In this document: positions 36,578 to 45,317 of the stretch, in pieces
Layout: each line of letters opens with the position of its first letter
How positions within the stretch are numbered: position 1 is the first letter of the stretch
From: Paraburkholderia ultramafica
GTDB lineage: Bacteria > Pseudomonadota > Gammaproteobacteria > Burkholderiales > Burkholderiaceae
Length of the DNA: 64,000 nucleotides
Assembly: GCF_902859915.1 (NCBI RefSeq)
Contig: NZ_CADIKK010000012.1
Span: forward strand, 145,076 to 209,075
Direction: 5' to 3'
Notes under the pieces: generated by a model
What the model saw: only the letters and a program-made list of their open reading frames with translations
Told to the model about the DNA's origin: nothing
The model's database searches: none
Position numbers and translations under genes: made by a program

Positions 36578-37738
36578 CTAGGGCCGGCCGCGCAATAGCG
36601 TTTCGAGTCGATCCATGGCTTCGATCAGGCTGGCGTCGCTGCGCGCATAGCACAGGCGAATCTGGTGCGCCGACTCCTCGCCGAACGCAATCCCCGGCGC
36701 GAGGCCCAAGCCGGCTTCGTGCACTGCGCGCTTGCAGAACTCGAGCGTGTCGGCGACGCCGTCGATACTGAACATCAGATAGAACGACGCGCTGGTCGGC
36801 GTCACGTGCACACCCTTCAAAGCGTGCAGACGATCGAGCACGATTCGCCGGCCGCCACGGCAGCGCGCCACGAACGATTCGATGACCGGCTCGCCTTCGT
36901 CGAGGGCCGCCGCTGCCCCTGCCTGCAGGAACGCTTGAGCGCCACTGGTGTTGAACTGGATCAGCTTCTCGAAGGTGTCGAGCATTGAGCGCGGATAGAC
37001 TAGCCAGCCCATACGCCAGCCGGTCATCAGCCACGCTTTGGAAAAGCTGTTGATCACGAAGACCGCATCGTCCGGCGTGGCGATTTCCAGCACAGAAGGC
37101 GCGTAGGGCCGGTCATAGACAATGCGCTGGTAGACCTCGTCGGCAAGGATCGAGATGCCGCGTGACCGTGCGAATTCGAGCAACTGCTTCTGCTGGCCGG
37201 CTTCCATCATCCAGCCGGTCGGGTTGCCGGGCGAGGCGTAGTAAATTGCCTTCGTGCGTGCGTCACAGGCGTCGAACAGCCGCTGCAGGTCGAGATGCCA
37301 TCCGTCATCGCCGCAGTTGAGCGGTACGCTGCGAACGTCGGCGCCGGTAATCGTGACGGCGCGCAGAATGTTTGGCCACGACGGCGTCACGCAGACGACG
37401 TTGTCGCCCGGTTCGATGATGGCTTGCGCTACGAGCATCACCGCATTCATGCCGCCGCTAGTGACAGCGATGCACTCGTCTGCCACGCGGATTCCGGACA
37501 GCCTGTCGTAGTAGGCGCGGATCGCATCCCGCAATTGAGGGATGCCGCGATTTGGCGAATAAAACGTGTGTCCGGCGGCCAGCGCGCGACTGGCCGCGTC
37601 GCAAAACGCCTGCGGCGTCGGCAGATCGCTTTCTCCCGCCCACAAACCGATGACGTCACTGCGGCCAACGCCCAGCCGCCAGACGTCGATGATGGGCGAA
37701 TCAGGCATCGTCGCGATCGCTTGTCTCGTGATACTCAT
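36578..37738 (-). CDS. class I/II PLP aminotransferase
   Basis: A 386-residue fold-type I aminotransferase. The PLP lysine is in FVINSFSKAWLMTGWRMGW (residue ~235). The substrate-binding Tyr/Asn and PLP-Asp region is YYASPGNPTGWM and ILADEVYQRIVYD. The C-terminal Arg binding the carboxylate is likely in HQIRLCYARSD. It is probably the enzyme converting the operon's amino acid into the 2-oxo acid used by IorAB. It is separated from the aldolase by only seven bases. Confidence 0.92.
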   Translation of the reverse strand: MSITRQAIATMPDSPIIDVWRLGVGRSDVIGLWAGESDLPTPQAFCDAASRALAAGHTFYSPNRGIPQLRDAIRAYYDRLSGIRVADECIAVTSGGMNAVMLVAQAIIEPGDNVVCVTPSWPNILRAVTITGADVRSVPLNCGDDGWHLDLQRLFDACDARTKAIYYASPGNPTGWMMEAGQQKQLLEFARSRGISILADEVYQRIVYDRPYAPSVLEIATPDDAVFVINSFSKAWLMTGWRMGWLVYPRSMLDTFEKLIQFNTSGAQAFLQAGAAAALDEGEPVIESFVARCRGGRRIVLDRLHALKGVHVTPTSASFYLMFSIDGVADTLEFCKRAVHEAGLGLAPGIAFGEESAHQIRLCYARSDASLIEAMDRLETLLRGRP

Positions 37739-37745
37739 TGCTTCC

Positions 37746-38522
37746 TCAGAGTGTTCGAACGATATGAGGGGCAGCCGTCCGGCATGAGCGGCGCACTTCT
37801 TCTCGTGCCGCCAGGAACCCTTGCTTCACCAGTTCAATGTCATTGGCGCACACGACCATCCGGTATCCGCTCTGCAACGCCCGACGCGCGGCGCTTGCGT
37901 CGCTGGTAAAGATGCCGCACGGCAAACCGCACTCGGTGGCAGCACGCAGGACCCGCTCGCAATCGCGGCCGATTACCTCGCTGTCGTTGGTGCCGCGTGA
38001 CAGACAAAGATCGCCGGTGCCGATGAACAGGTAGTCAACGCCCGGCACCGCGGCGATGGCTTCGACGTTCTCGACGCCCTCGACCGTTTCGATCATCAGG
38101 CCGATTGCTACTTCGCGATCGGCGCTCAGCATCGCATCGAGCCCGGCCAGCAATGGGCGCACACCGCCTGCGGAACGCACGCCTGCTGGCGGGTAGCGCC
38201 CTGCCGACACCGCCTTGCGTGCGTCGGCCGCAGTTTCAATGAGCGGCACCAGCACCGAAGCGGCGCCTGCGTCGAGCGCTTGTGCGATCGCGCTGTGTAA
38301 ATTTCCGGCACAGCGGGCAATCACCGGCACCTGCGCACCGACGGCGCCAATCGCCGCTTCAAGCGTGCCGCGCTCCCACAGGCCGTGCTGAAGATCAAGC
38401 ACGAGTGCGTCCGGTCTCGCATGAGCGGCAAACTCCACCATCGGTGTGCTTCCAAGCGCCAGCCATATCAGGTCGAGGTGTCGATCACTGACCAGGCCCG
38501 GCTTCAGCGAGCGAAAAAACAT
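37746..38522 (-). CDS. HpcH/HpaI-type aldolase/citrate lyase family protein
   Basis: A 258-residue TIM-barrel aldolase. Metal-binding residues are visible in IGLMIETVEGVENV (Glu ~residue 145) and LFIGTGDLCLSRG (Asp ~residue 171), with the catalytic-side RCAGN and DLQHGLWERGTL segments. Family enzymes cleave 4-hydroxy-2-oxo acids to pyruvate and an aldehyde. It is the first gene of the leftward operon from the GntR-type control region. Confidence 0.9.
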   Translation of the reverse strand: MFFRSLKPGLVSDRHLDLIWLALGSTPMVEFAAHARPDALVLDLQHGLWERGTLEAAIGAVGAQVPVIARCAGNLHSAIAQALDAGAASVLVPLIETAADARKAVSAGRYPPAGVRSAGGVRPLLAGLDAMLSADREVAIGLMIETVEGVENVEAIAAVPGVDYLFIGTGDLCLSRGTNDSEVIGRDCERVLRAATECGLPCGIFTSDASAARRALQSGYRMVVCANDIELVKQGFLAAREEVRRSCRTAAPHIVRTL

Positions 38523-38581
38523 CGGTCGAATCCTTAGTTACCCGTTTGGTCCACCGAGCAGTTGTCCCGGCCAATTTTCGC

Positions 38582-38597
38582 AAACTGAATTCAGTTT
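38582..38597. promoter_or_regulatory. 16-bp palindrome, putative GntR operator O1
   Basis: AAACTGAATTCAGTTT is a perfect 16-bp palindrome, 60 bases before the aldolase start on the other strand. The core CTGAATTCAG recurs at 38811-38820. Odd location in an otherwise noncoding 316-base gap and exact repetition make it a strong operator candidate for the adjacent GntR regulator. Confidence 0.75.
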
Positions 38598-38809
38598 CGA
38601 AGTTGGAGAAACCTTAAGGTGGAAAATTTTAGATGTCAACTAATTGCAGCCGCCCGATTCCGGTCAATGATCGTTGTAACCCTTGTCCAACAACGATGGA
38701 GGGTTTTGCCGGAGCGGGTTTTCACTGACGGTTCGGGACCGTCCGACCGACTGGGCGAGTATCTTGACAACGGGCATGCAACACAGCGAAGATAAACGAA
38801 TCAGAGAAT

Positions 38810-38821
38810 TCTGAATTCAGA
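38810..38821. promoter_or_regulatory. 12-bp palindrome, putative GntR operator O2
   Basis: TCTGAATTCAGA shares the CTGAATTCAG core with the site at 38582-38597 and lies 17 bases before the GntR ATG. This position would allow autoregulation by blocking the regulator's own transcript or ribosome access. A further perfect 10-bp palindrome ACCTTAAGGT at 38611-38620 lies in the same gap and is not explained. Confidence 0.72.
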
Positions 38822-38838
38822 TTTTGGAGCCGGCCATC

Positions 38839-39531
38839 ATGACCATGCAGGTCGCAAAAGTTGCGAAGACGCCCAGTCGAACTGAGCTCAAACAGACCAC
38901 GCTGACCGAGACGATTTACCAGGAGGTCCGCGCTCGGCTACAGCGCGGCGACGTTGGCGCGAACGAACGCATTCTCGACTATGAAATAGCCAACGAATTC
39001 GACTGCACGCGCATGCCTGTTCGTCAGGCTCTTCTGCGACTGGTCAACGAGGGATACCTGGTCGGGACCACGCGCGGCTTCGTCATGCCCATGCTGACGA
39101 ACGGTGACATCCATGAGATTTTCGAAGTCCGCCGGTTACTTGAACCGAGCGCAGCAGCCGGCGCGACCGCTGCGCTGACCGACAAGCATGATGCTGCGTT
39201 AAAGCGTATCTACCAGAACGCCCGTCGAGCGTATGAAAAGCACGACGGCGCCGCCTTGATTGCTGCGAACGTTGAGTTTCGCGATGTTTGGCTCGGAGCC
39301 GTACAGAACAGACGGCTGCAGGAGACGATCAGACGCTTTACCGATCACGCACAACAGGTCAGATCGCTGACGTTGGCTGATTCGTCGACTCAGAAAATCG
39401 CACTAGATGGAATGTATGACTTGCTGAGCGGCTTCCTTGAGCGTGATGCGAAGCGTGTCAGGACGACGATGCTCGAATTTATCCTCAGTGCCGAGCAACG
39501 ATATTTCGTGTTGGTGGACGGCCAGGAATGA
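38839..39531 (+). CDS. GntR-family regulator with FCD domain
   Basis: A 230-residue regulator starting at ATG 38839; TTGGAG lies eight bases upstream, and the earlier TTG would overlap that site. N-terminal winged helix (ETIYQEVRARLQRGDVGANE, FDCTRMPVRQALLRLVNEGY) and an all-helical FCD ligand-binding domain (residues ~90-220, IFEVRRLLEPSAAAGA). It is divergent from the aldolase/aminotransferase/IorAB operon and is very likely its repressor, with two identical-core operators between them. Confidence 0.92.
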   Translation: MTMQVAKVAKTPSRTELKQTTLTETIYQEVRARLQRGDVGANERILDYEIANEFDCTRMPVRQALLRLVNEGYLVGTTRGFVMPMLTNGDIHEIFEVRRLLEPSAAAGATAALTDKHDAALKRIYQNARRAYEKHDGAALIAANVEFRDVWLGAVQNRRLQETIRRFTDHAQQVRSLTLADSSTQKIALDGMYDLLSGFLERDAKRVRTTMLEFILSAEQRYFVLVDGQE

Positions 39532-39585
39532 TGACCGGGACACGGTGCGCGCTCTCTCTTCGCCGGAATCCGCCTGCTCGTTCGG

Positions 39586-39693
39586 ATGATCCTGATTCGC
39601 CCGTTCGTCTCCGCAACCCGGTCCGTCGATGCGTTGCCGGACAAGTTGGAAAAGTACCTTGAGCGTTCGCTTCCCAACATAGGTGGCCTGTGA
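39586..39693 (+). CDS. 35-codon open frame, uncertain
   Basis: A small frame MILIRPFVSATRSV... ending YLERSLPNIGGL, in the gap between GntR and the DUF1080 remnant. Codon choice from residue ~14 on looks coding (DALPDKLEKYLERSLP), so it may be the end of a lost gene rather than a real short protein. No family was recognised. Confidence 0.25.
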   Translation: MILIRPFVSATRSVDALPDKLEKYLERSLPNIGGL

Positions 39694-39750
39694 AGAAGGC
39701 GATTCTGAAGCACGCGCAATGGTGGCGCACGGTGCTGGAGATAGTATCGG

Positions 39751-40059
39751 ACGGGGGCCGTTTACGCGGTGAACTATCCAAACGATGCGCCTGACGATCC
39801 AGCTTTTCCGGCCGCGCAGGTGACGGAATTTGTCAACCCGCAGGACGCGCATGTGCTCGGGTGGAACAGCTACAGGATCGATGTGCAGGGGGACGTGATC
39901 AGCGTTGTTCTAAATGGCGCCCCCACCGCGCAGTACACGAACACCGACCCGAACCGCGGCCGTTTCGCTGCGGCGGAGCCGACGTTCGTTGGATTGCAAT
40001 CTTATTCGAATCACAGCTTTACGACCGCCTTCCGCAACATCAGGATCACGGTCCTCTAA
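39751..40059 (+). pseudogene. 3' remnant of a DUF1080 (3-keto-disaccharide hydrolase-type) gene
   Basis: The frame is open from just after a stop at 39742 and reads GAVYAVNYPNDAPDDPAFPAA, then WNSYRIDVQGDVISVVLNG, then FVGLQSY and FRNIRITVL. These are the last strands of the concanavalin-like DUF1080 domain (the WNxYRI...VxLNG...FRNIRI pattern). The N-terminal half of the domain, signal peptide and a proper start are absent. GTG 39769 could start a 96-residue product, but it would not fold as a full domain. Confidence 0.6.
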
Positions 40060-40086
40060 GGAAGTTCAGCCGTTCGCTGAAAACGA

Positions 40087-41154
40087 CTAAGGTGCAGTAG
40101 CACCTTCGGCCTGGGGTTCCATGACGCGCAACGTTGCCTGCCCGCGCAGGCTTTTCAACGGGAAATAGGAGCGGTGTGTCGCGTCATCAATAGCCACGAC
40201 ATGGGCATTGGGCCCGACGCGACCCTCGCCGATCTTTGAGACTTTGCCAGCTTCGACGCTGAACATCGAGACGATTCCCGCTTCGCCTGCGACGTAGAGC
40301 AGATGCAGGCTCGGGTCGTACGCAAGCACGTCCGGATCCTTGCCCACATCGAAGGACGACATCATGCGCATCGTGCGCATGTCGAGCACGAGGAGCCTGT
40401 CGTTGTCCTCACAAGCGATGAAAGCCAGGTGCTGCCGCGGCTCGATCAGCAGTCCGTGATTGCCCTCTGCTCCCGGCAGATCGACCCGCGCAACGATCTG
40501 GTCGGTAGCCGGGTCGATTTCCACGAGCTGCCTTCGGGACTGCACGTTCACAAAAATGTGTCGGGAGACCGGATCGTATTGGGTATTGCCGACCTCGCCG
40601 CCGAGCGGGACCGTCGCCACTCGCGTGTTCGAGCGAACGTCGATCACTGTCTCCGTCTTACCCATCTCGTCGGAGACGTAGAGCTTATGCGCGTCGGGGG
40701 CGTAAGCCATGCCGTCCGGGTAGATGCCGCCCGGCATGCGCGCGGTGATGTTCAGCGTGGTTTCGTCGATTGCGACGATTTGATTTGAGCCGGTCGCCGA
40801 CGCATACACGCGTGACAGCTCGGGAATTGCAAGTACGCCGTGGACCGAGGCCACCTCCGGAATCCGGGCGATCACGTGCGCAGTGCGCGTGTCGAAGACG
40901 ACCACCTCGCCGTCGCCCAGATGCGCGACAAACAGGAGGTGGCGACCAGGATCGTAGCTTGCATAGTCTAGCCGGGTGGGCCGCCCGCCGAGCGGAACAT
41001 CGGCGATCCATTTCAACGGCAGGCCGCCCTCAGGAGAGGTTTCATCCGTGCCCGACGCCACGAACGGGAGCGACCCGAGCGCGGCCGCAGCGACACAGGC
41101 GACAAGGTAAAGCAAAATCCAACGAGCGGTCGACCGCTTGTGAGTCGTGTTCAT
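40087..41154 (-). CDS. YncE-like beta-propeller protein
   Basis: A 355-residue protein with a hydrophobic N-terminal anchor or signal (WILLYLVACVAAAALGSL) followed by seven-bladed propeller repeats of the YncE/40-residue type (PGRHLLFVAHLGDGEVVVFD, VYASATGSNQIVAID, KLYVSDEMGKTETVIDV, ...HIFVNVQSRRQLVEID). Exported. Such proteins bind DNA, metals or redox cofactors in some cases; here the role is unknown. It is 72 bases after the MFS gene at the end of the chromate-resistance run and may belong to it. Confidence 0.85.
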   Translation of the reverse strand: MNTTHKRSTARWILLYLVACVAAAALGSLPFVASGTDETSPEGGLPLKWIADVPLGGRPTRLDYASYDPGRHLLFVAHLGDGEVVVFDTRTAHVIARIPEVASVHGVLAIPELSRVYASATGSNQIVAIDETTLNITARMPGGIYPDGMAYAPDAHKLYVSDEMGKTETVIDVRSNTRVATVPLGGEVGNTQYDPVSRHIFVNVQSRRQLVEIDPATDQIVARVDLPGAEGNHGLLIEPRQHLAFIACEDNDRLLVLDMRTMRMMSSFDVGKDPDVLAYDPSLHLLYVAGEAGIVSMFSVEAGKVSKIGEGRVGPNAHVVAIDDATHRSYFPLKSLRGQATLRVMEPQAEGATAP

Positions 41155-41226
41155 GAGCTCGGACTCCGTTACGTTTGTCGTGAGCGATCGACCGCTGCCA
41201 GGCTGGTATGCCGACAGCAGATCGGG

Positions 41227-42483
41227 TCAGTCGGTCAGTTCGACTCGTCGGAATGCACGCAGCAGCGTAAGGTCGTAGGCAATCTTCAACAGGCCGCACG
41301 CCACGAGCGGTGCACCGGTCCAGCCGAGCGCCAGCAGCGCGCCGGCCAGCGTAGGACCAAGTGCCGAAGCGAGACTTCTGGGTACGGCTGTAAAGCTTGC
41401 AGCCGCCGGGCGCTCGGGCGGCGTCACCACCGCCATCACATAAGCGGTACGGGTTGGCACGTCCATTTGCGACAATGCGCTGCGGACGAGCAGCAGCGTC
41501 AACGTAAGCGTCAGGGAAGGCGCGAATGCCGCGGCAATCAGGCAAAGGCTGGACGGGATATGGGTGAACACCATTGTGTTCAGCAAGCCGATCTTGCGAG
41601 CCAGCGGCACCGCAGCGAGCTGGGAGCCCGCAGTCAACAGCCCCGCCCAGAAAAAGAACTGGCCAGCGGCGGCCAGCGAAAGTCCAAAGCGTTGCATCAG
41701 CCACAGCGACAGCAACGAGTTCACCACCAGGCCACCGGCAAATGCATCCACGCTGAAAAGCAGCGCAAGGCGCGTGACGATCCCGCGCGACGGACCCAGC
41801 GGCGCGCTGCGCGCCCGCTCGCGCGTCTGTGGTTCGGGCAGCCGGCGATAGAGGAACCAGAGTGCGATACCGACCAGCGCATAAACGCCGAACATCGCGC
41901 GCAGGGCTGCGAGCAGTGTCAGGCCCGCATGCGCGACGAGCCAGCCAGGGATCGCTGCGGCCAGAGCACCTACCGCGGCGGACACCGCGCCGACCAGGCT
42001 GTAGCGGGCGAATATCGCAGTCCGGGCATCGCCTGCGGCCGAACCAGCGAGACGCGCCAGTTCCAGCGGCAGGAACAGACTGACGTCCCCCGAGCTGGGA
42101 TTGAGCGTGCCGACAAACGCAACGAGCAGTAGCGGCCACAGTGCGGACAGCCCCACAAAGCCCATGCCCGTCGCGGCCATCAAGCCTGCCGCCAGGGTGA
42201 GCAGGCGACGCAGCGGATGGCGACCGGCGAACATCCCGACCAGGATCGTCGCCACCGCCGAGCCGATCAGCGTGGCGCTGCTGACCAGCCCCACGTCCAG
42301 TTGGCTGAAACCGAGCGCAAGCAGGTACGCCGGCAACAGCACGGCGACAAATCCGTCGCAGAAGCCGCGCAACCCGCGGCCGACCAGCAGGGGCAACGCG
42401 CCTACGTCCGCACCGGCAGGTAGCATCAGGCGTGAGATCGCACCGCGATCTGCGATCGAGGCCGCTGGCCTAGGTGTGCGCAT
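41227..42483 (-). CDS. MFS transporter linked to chromate genes
   Basis: A 418-residue transporter with about twelve hydrophobic segments. The start ATG 42483 overlaps the end of the ChrB-domain gene by 14 bases; an alternative ATG at about 42426 (MLPAGADVGAL) is possible. The protein begins GLRGFCDGFVAVLLPAYLLALGF and has the loop AGRHPLRRLLTLAA between segments 2 and 3. Related MFS genes accompany chrA/chrB in other beta-proteobacteria. Substrate unknown. Confidence 0.85.
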   Translation of the reverse strand: MRTPRPAASIADRGAISRLMLPAGADVGALPLLVGRGLRGFCDGFVAVLLPAYLLALGFSQLDVGLVSSATLIGSAVATILVGMFAGRHPLRRLLTLAAGLMAATGMGFVGLSALWPLLLVAFVGTLNPSSGDVSLFLPLELARLAGSAAGDARTAIFARYSLVGAVSAAVGALAAAIPGWLVAHAGLTLLAALRAMFGVYALVGIALWFLYRRLPEPQTRERARSAPLGPSRGIVTRLALLFSVDAFAGGLVVNSLLSLWLMQRFGLSLAAAGQFFFWAGLLTAGSQLAAVPLARKIGLLNTMVFTHIPSSLCLIAAAFAPSLTLTLTLLLVRSALSQMDVPTRTAYVMAVVTPPERPAAASFTAVPRSLASALGPTLAGALLALGWTGAPLVACGLLKIAYDLTLLRAFRRVELTD

Positions 42484-42898
42484 TGCTCTGACACCACGCA
42501 TACAACGCGTCGTATACAACCATGCCGTACCGCAACTGCTCGTGATCGTCGGCGAAAGTGCGCGATAGCCCCACGGAAATGGCATAGAGTCCGCTCGCTT
42601 CGGGAGCGAGGTCGAGCCGGCTGGTGTCCGCCCCGCGCACGATCCGAGCGAGTTTCAGCAGCGCCGGGTCGGTCAGTTGATACTTCTGCAGGAACGCGTC
42701 GAAACTGCACAGTTCGCCGTGGTGACCCAGTTCGACGTTCGGCACGTCGTAGGGAATGGCGCCGGTCGCTTGCGCCACACGCAGCACATCATCACGAGGC
42801 ACGTAAAGGAACTCGGGCGCCTTGTCGATGAACCTGGCAATCAGCCAGGGACAGGCGATCCGGTCGACTTTGGGACGTTCGCGAGTGATCCATTTCAT
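42470..42898 (-). CDS. short chromate-resistance protein (ChrB C-terminal domain)
   Basis: A 142-residue single-domain protein of the Chrome_Resist family. MKWITRERPKVDRIACPWLI matches the start of the C-terminal domain of full-length ChrB (compare RQRLWVDRVASAWLIRRFID in the gene at 48983). It ends with DALYAWCQSNAHT. It sits between the second ChrA and the MFS gene. The domain may bind chromate or a reduced product; this is inferred from family association. Confidence 0.9.
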   Translation of the reverse strand: MKWITRERPKVDRIACPWLIARFIDKAPEFLYVPRDDVLRVAQATGAIPYDVPNVELGHHGELCSFDAFLQKYQLTDPALLKLARIVRGADTSRLDLAPEASGLYAISVGLSRTFADDHEQLRYGMVVYDALYAWCQSNAHT

Positions 42899-42951
42899 GA
42901 CTTCACCTCTCTTTCATGGTGCGAAAAGTTGACGGACCATCGTCCAGTTAA

Positions 42952-44388
42952 TCATTGGATCAACCCGACGGAATGGATAATCATCCCGGCTGCACAACAG
43001 CCCGCAAGCGTGGCCATCATGCCTGCCTTGAAGCGGAACAGCGCCAGCATCGCCGCTAGCGACAGAACAAGCGCCCAGCGATTGACGCTTGCCAGTTCAG
43101 GAACCTGGAGAACCATGCCGAAGGCGCGCACCACGTTGACCTGCCCAAAAAGCGTGTGGAGGGCGAACCAGACAGCAAGGTTGAGGATCACGCCGACGAC
43201 GGCAGCCGTGATGGCCGAGAGTGCGGAATTCAGTGCCTTGTTGCCGCGCAGCGCTTCGACGTAGGGGGCACCGATGAAGATGAACAGGAACGAAGGCGCG
43301 AAGGTCACCCATTTTGCGAGCAGTCCGCCAAGCGTGCCGGCAAGAACCGGATCCAGAGATCCGGGATGGCGAAATGCCGCCATGAAACCGACGAACTGGA
43401 CAACGCTGATGAGCGGCCCGGGTGTCGTTTCGGCCATCCCGAGGCCTGCCAGCATTTCACCAGGCGCGAGCCAGTGAAAATGCTCAACGGCTTGCTGCGC
43501 CACATAGGCGAGGATCGCGTAGGCACCGCCGAACGTGACGACCGACAGTTTGCTGAAAAAGACCGCGATGTGGGTAAAGACATTGTCTGGTCCCACCATC
43601 GCAAGAAACGCGACAAGCGGGCCAAGCCATAGCACAAGACCGATCGCCGTGACCTTGAGGGCTCGCCGGTGCGACGGGCGTACGTGCTCCGGAATTTCCT
43701 GAGCGAAGGCGACGTCGATGGCCGCAAGCGGCTCCTCGCCCTGAATGGCCTTGTCATGCGCCGAGGTTGTGCGCAAGGCGCTGATCCCAGCCAGATTGCC
43801 TACGATCCCGACCAGGGCCGCCGATGCGATGATGAGCGGGAACGGCACGGCAAAGAAAAATATGCCAATGAACGAGAGCGCCGCGACCGCGACCATTGCC
43901 TGACTTTTGAGCGCCCTGCGGCCTACCCTCACCACGGCTTCGAGCACAACTGCCAGCACCGCCGCCTTGAGGCCGAAGAACAGTGCCTGGACGATACCGA
44001 CATTACCGTAGCTGGCATAGACCCAGCTCAGTATTCCCAGTGCAGCCAGGCCAGGCAAGATAAAGAGGATGCCGGCAACAAGACCGCCACGAGTCCGGTG
44101 CAGCAACCAGCCAACATAGACCGCCAGCTTGTGCGCCTCCGGTCCGGGCACGAGCGTGCAATAGTTCAGCGCATGGAGGAACCGGGTTTCGCTGATCCAG
44201 CGCTTTTCCTCGACGAGGATGCGGTGCATCACCGCGATCTGACCGGCCGGCCCGCCGAAGCTCAGGGCCGCGACCCGGACCCAGACCCAGAAGGCCTCGC
44301 GAAACGAGACGCCGTGACGCTCGTGTGCGGGGATCCGTTCGGCCGTCGATGCCAATGCTCCCGGAGGTTCAACTGCCTTCATTTCCAT
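42952..44388 (-). CDS. chrA: chromate efflux transporter ChrA (long form, second copy)
   Basis: A 478-residue duplicated CHR transporter. Each half carries a ChrA domain: the first has LSFGGPAGQIAVMHRILVEE, LNYCTLVPGPEAHKLAVYVG; the second has VTFGGAYAILAYVAQQAVEH and MAETTPGPLISVVQFVGF. About ten hydrophobic segments. Exports chromate from the cytoplasm by proton coupling in characterised relatives. The N-terminus has ~25 extra charged residues. Next to a ChrB-domain gene 53 bases downstream. Confidence 0.93.
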   Translation of the reverse strand: MEMKAVEPPGALASTAERIPAHERHGVSFREAFWVWVRVAALSFGGPAGQIAVMHRILVEEKRWISETRFLHALNYCTLVPGPEAHKLAVYVGWLLHRTRGGLVAGILFILPGLAALGILSWVYASYGNVGIVQALFFGLKAAVLAVVLEAVVRVGRRALKSQAMVAVAALSFIGIFFFAVPFPLIIASAALVGIVGNLAGISALRTTSAHDKAIQGEEPLAAIDVAFAQEIPEHVRPSHRRALKVTAIGLVLWLGPLVAFLAMVGPDNVFTHIAVFFSKLSVVTFGGAYAILAYVAQQAVEHFHWLAPGEMLAGLGMAETTPGPLISVVQFVGFMAAFRHPGSLDPVLAGTLGGLLAKWVTFAPSFLFIFIGAPYVEALRGNKALNSALSAITAAVVGVILNLAVWFALHTLFGQVNVVRAFGMVLQVPELASVNRWALVLSLAAMLALFRFKAGMMATLAGCCAAGMIIHSVGLIQ

Positions 44389-44496
44389 CGTTTTGCCTTA
44401 CTTATCTGATTGCCCGGGTGAGTGACGCGTCCCGGTGTCCGTGGCTGTCGTCGTGCGGCCATGTGATTTCCCCTGGAGGCACAACCGCTTGTTACT

Positions 44497-44610
44497 TCAT
44501 GATCTGGCTCCGCCGGAGGCACCAATCCAGGGCCTCTGTGCAGCGGTCGATAGATACCGTTCCAACGCGGCGGGGGCCACCTTCGAAGGAGCCCCGTAGC
44601 GTTCTTGCAT
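44497..44610 (-). CDS. 37-codon open frame in the gap upstream of chrA copy 2
   Basis: ATG 44610 opens MQERYGAPSKVAPAALERYL... ending ARS. The codon choice and the helical pattern look protein-like, but no Shine-Dalgarno stands out and the remainder of the 276-base gap (44389-44664) holds nothing recognisable. It may be a short leftover of a lost gene. Confidence 0.3.
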   Translation of the reverse strand: MQERYGAPSKVAPAALERYLSTAAQRPWIGASGGARS

Positions 44611-44664
44611 GCGCTTCGGGCGAGTTGCCCCCAATCCCCAAACCGCTTCTCAACTTTTGCGCTC

Positions 44665-45294
44665 TCACCGCGCTGCGTGCGCTTTCCCGGTGCCCGTGGG
44701 TTCGATCGGGCCGGCCGTCACGCGCGAGTGGCCCTCACGTCCCATACGTCTTGCTAATTGCGGGCGTATCACCGCCACGCCAAGCGTTGTCGCCGCGCAC
44801 AGGGCAACAAGATAGAGCGACATAAAACCCAGATATCCGAGCAAGGGCGCAATCGCGTTGGCGACGCCCAGAAAGGCTGCGAAGAGCCAGCTCGTCGCGC
44901 TGAACACGCCGAGCACCGTGGCCAGAAGGGCCGCCCGATCCGGATCATTCTGCACCTTGCGTAAGCGCGGGAATGCGAGCCGGTGCAACGCAAAGCCGTT
45001 CAACGTGACTGCGGTCGAGACCGTTAGCTTTGCAAGCAGCTTGCTCGCGTGCAACAGCACGCTGGCATCGAACCGCGTGTCGATCCAGATGACACAGAGC
45101 CCGGTGAGCCAAAGCGCGATCAACGCCCTGATTACGCCGGTAGCCGCCCTTTGCAGCAGTCCGATGTTGATTCGGCGTTGACCGAAGAGCGCAAAGTCAC
45201 CTAGTCCGACGGCGGCAGCGGCAACTGCAAAAGCGAGCACATGGCTGAAAATGAGAGCCATACGCACAACGGCCGTGAGATCGGAAGGTTCCAC
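44665..45294 (-). CDS. unidentified multi-pass membrane protein in chromate operon
   Basis: A 209-residue protein if started at GTG 45294, or 198 residues from ATG 45261 (MALIFSHVLAFAVAAAAVG); the start is uncertain. It has five to six hydrophobic segments (HVLAFAVAAAAVGLGDFALF, ALIALWLTGLCVIWIDT, LTVSTAVTLNGFALHRL, GVFSATSWLFAAFLGVANA, LGYLGFMSLYLVALCAA) and a hydrophilic tail. The pattern resembles small heme-binding or DUF2214-like membrane proteins but no family is assigned with confidence. Confidence 0.75.
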   Translation of the reverse strand: MEPSDLTAVVRMALIFSHVLAFAVAAAAVGLGDFALFGQRRINIGLLQRAATGVIRALIALWLTGLCVIWIDTRFDASVLLHASKLLAKLTVSTAVTLNGFALHRLAFPRLRKVQNDPDRAALLATVLGVFSATSWLFAAFLGVANAIAPLLGYLGFMSLYLVALCAATTLGVAVIRPQLARRMGREGHSRVTAGPIEPTGTGKAHAAR

Positions 45295-45317
45295 GGTTCA
45301 TACCCGCTATCTGTTGG

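Noticed and set aside
41140..42132. 330-codon plus-strand open frame opposite the chromate-linked MFS gene
   Set aside because: Antisense to a well-supported transporter; no domain seen.
42470..42483. Overlap of the MFS start with the ChrB-domain gene as a sign of misassembly
   Set aside because: Short overlaps are common in this operon and an alternative start exists inside.
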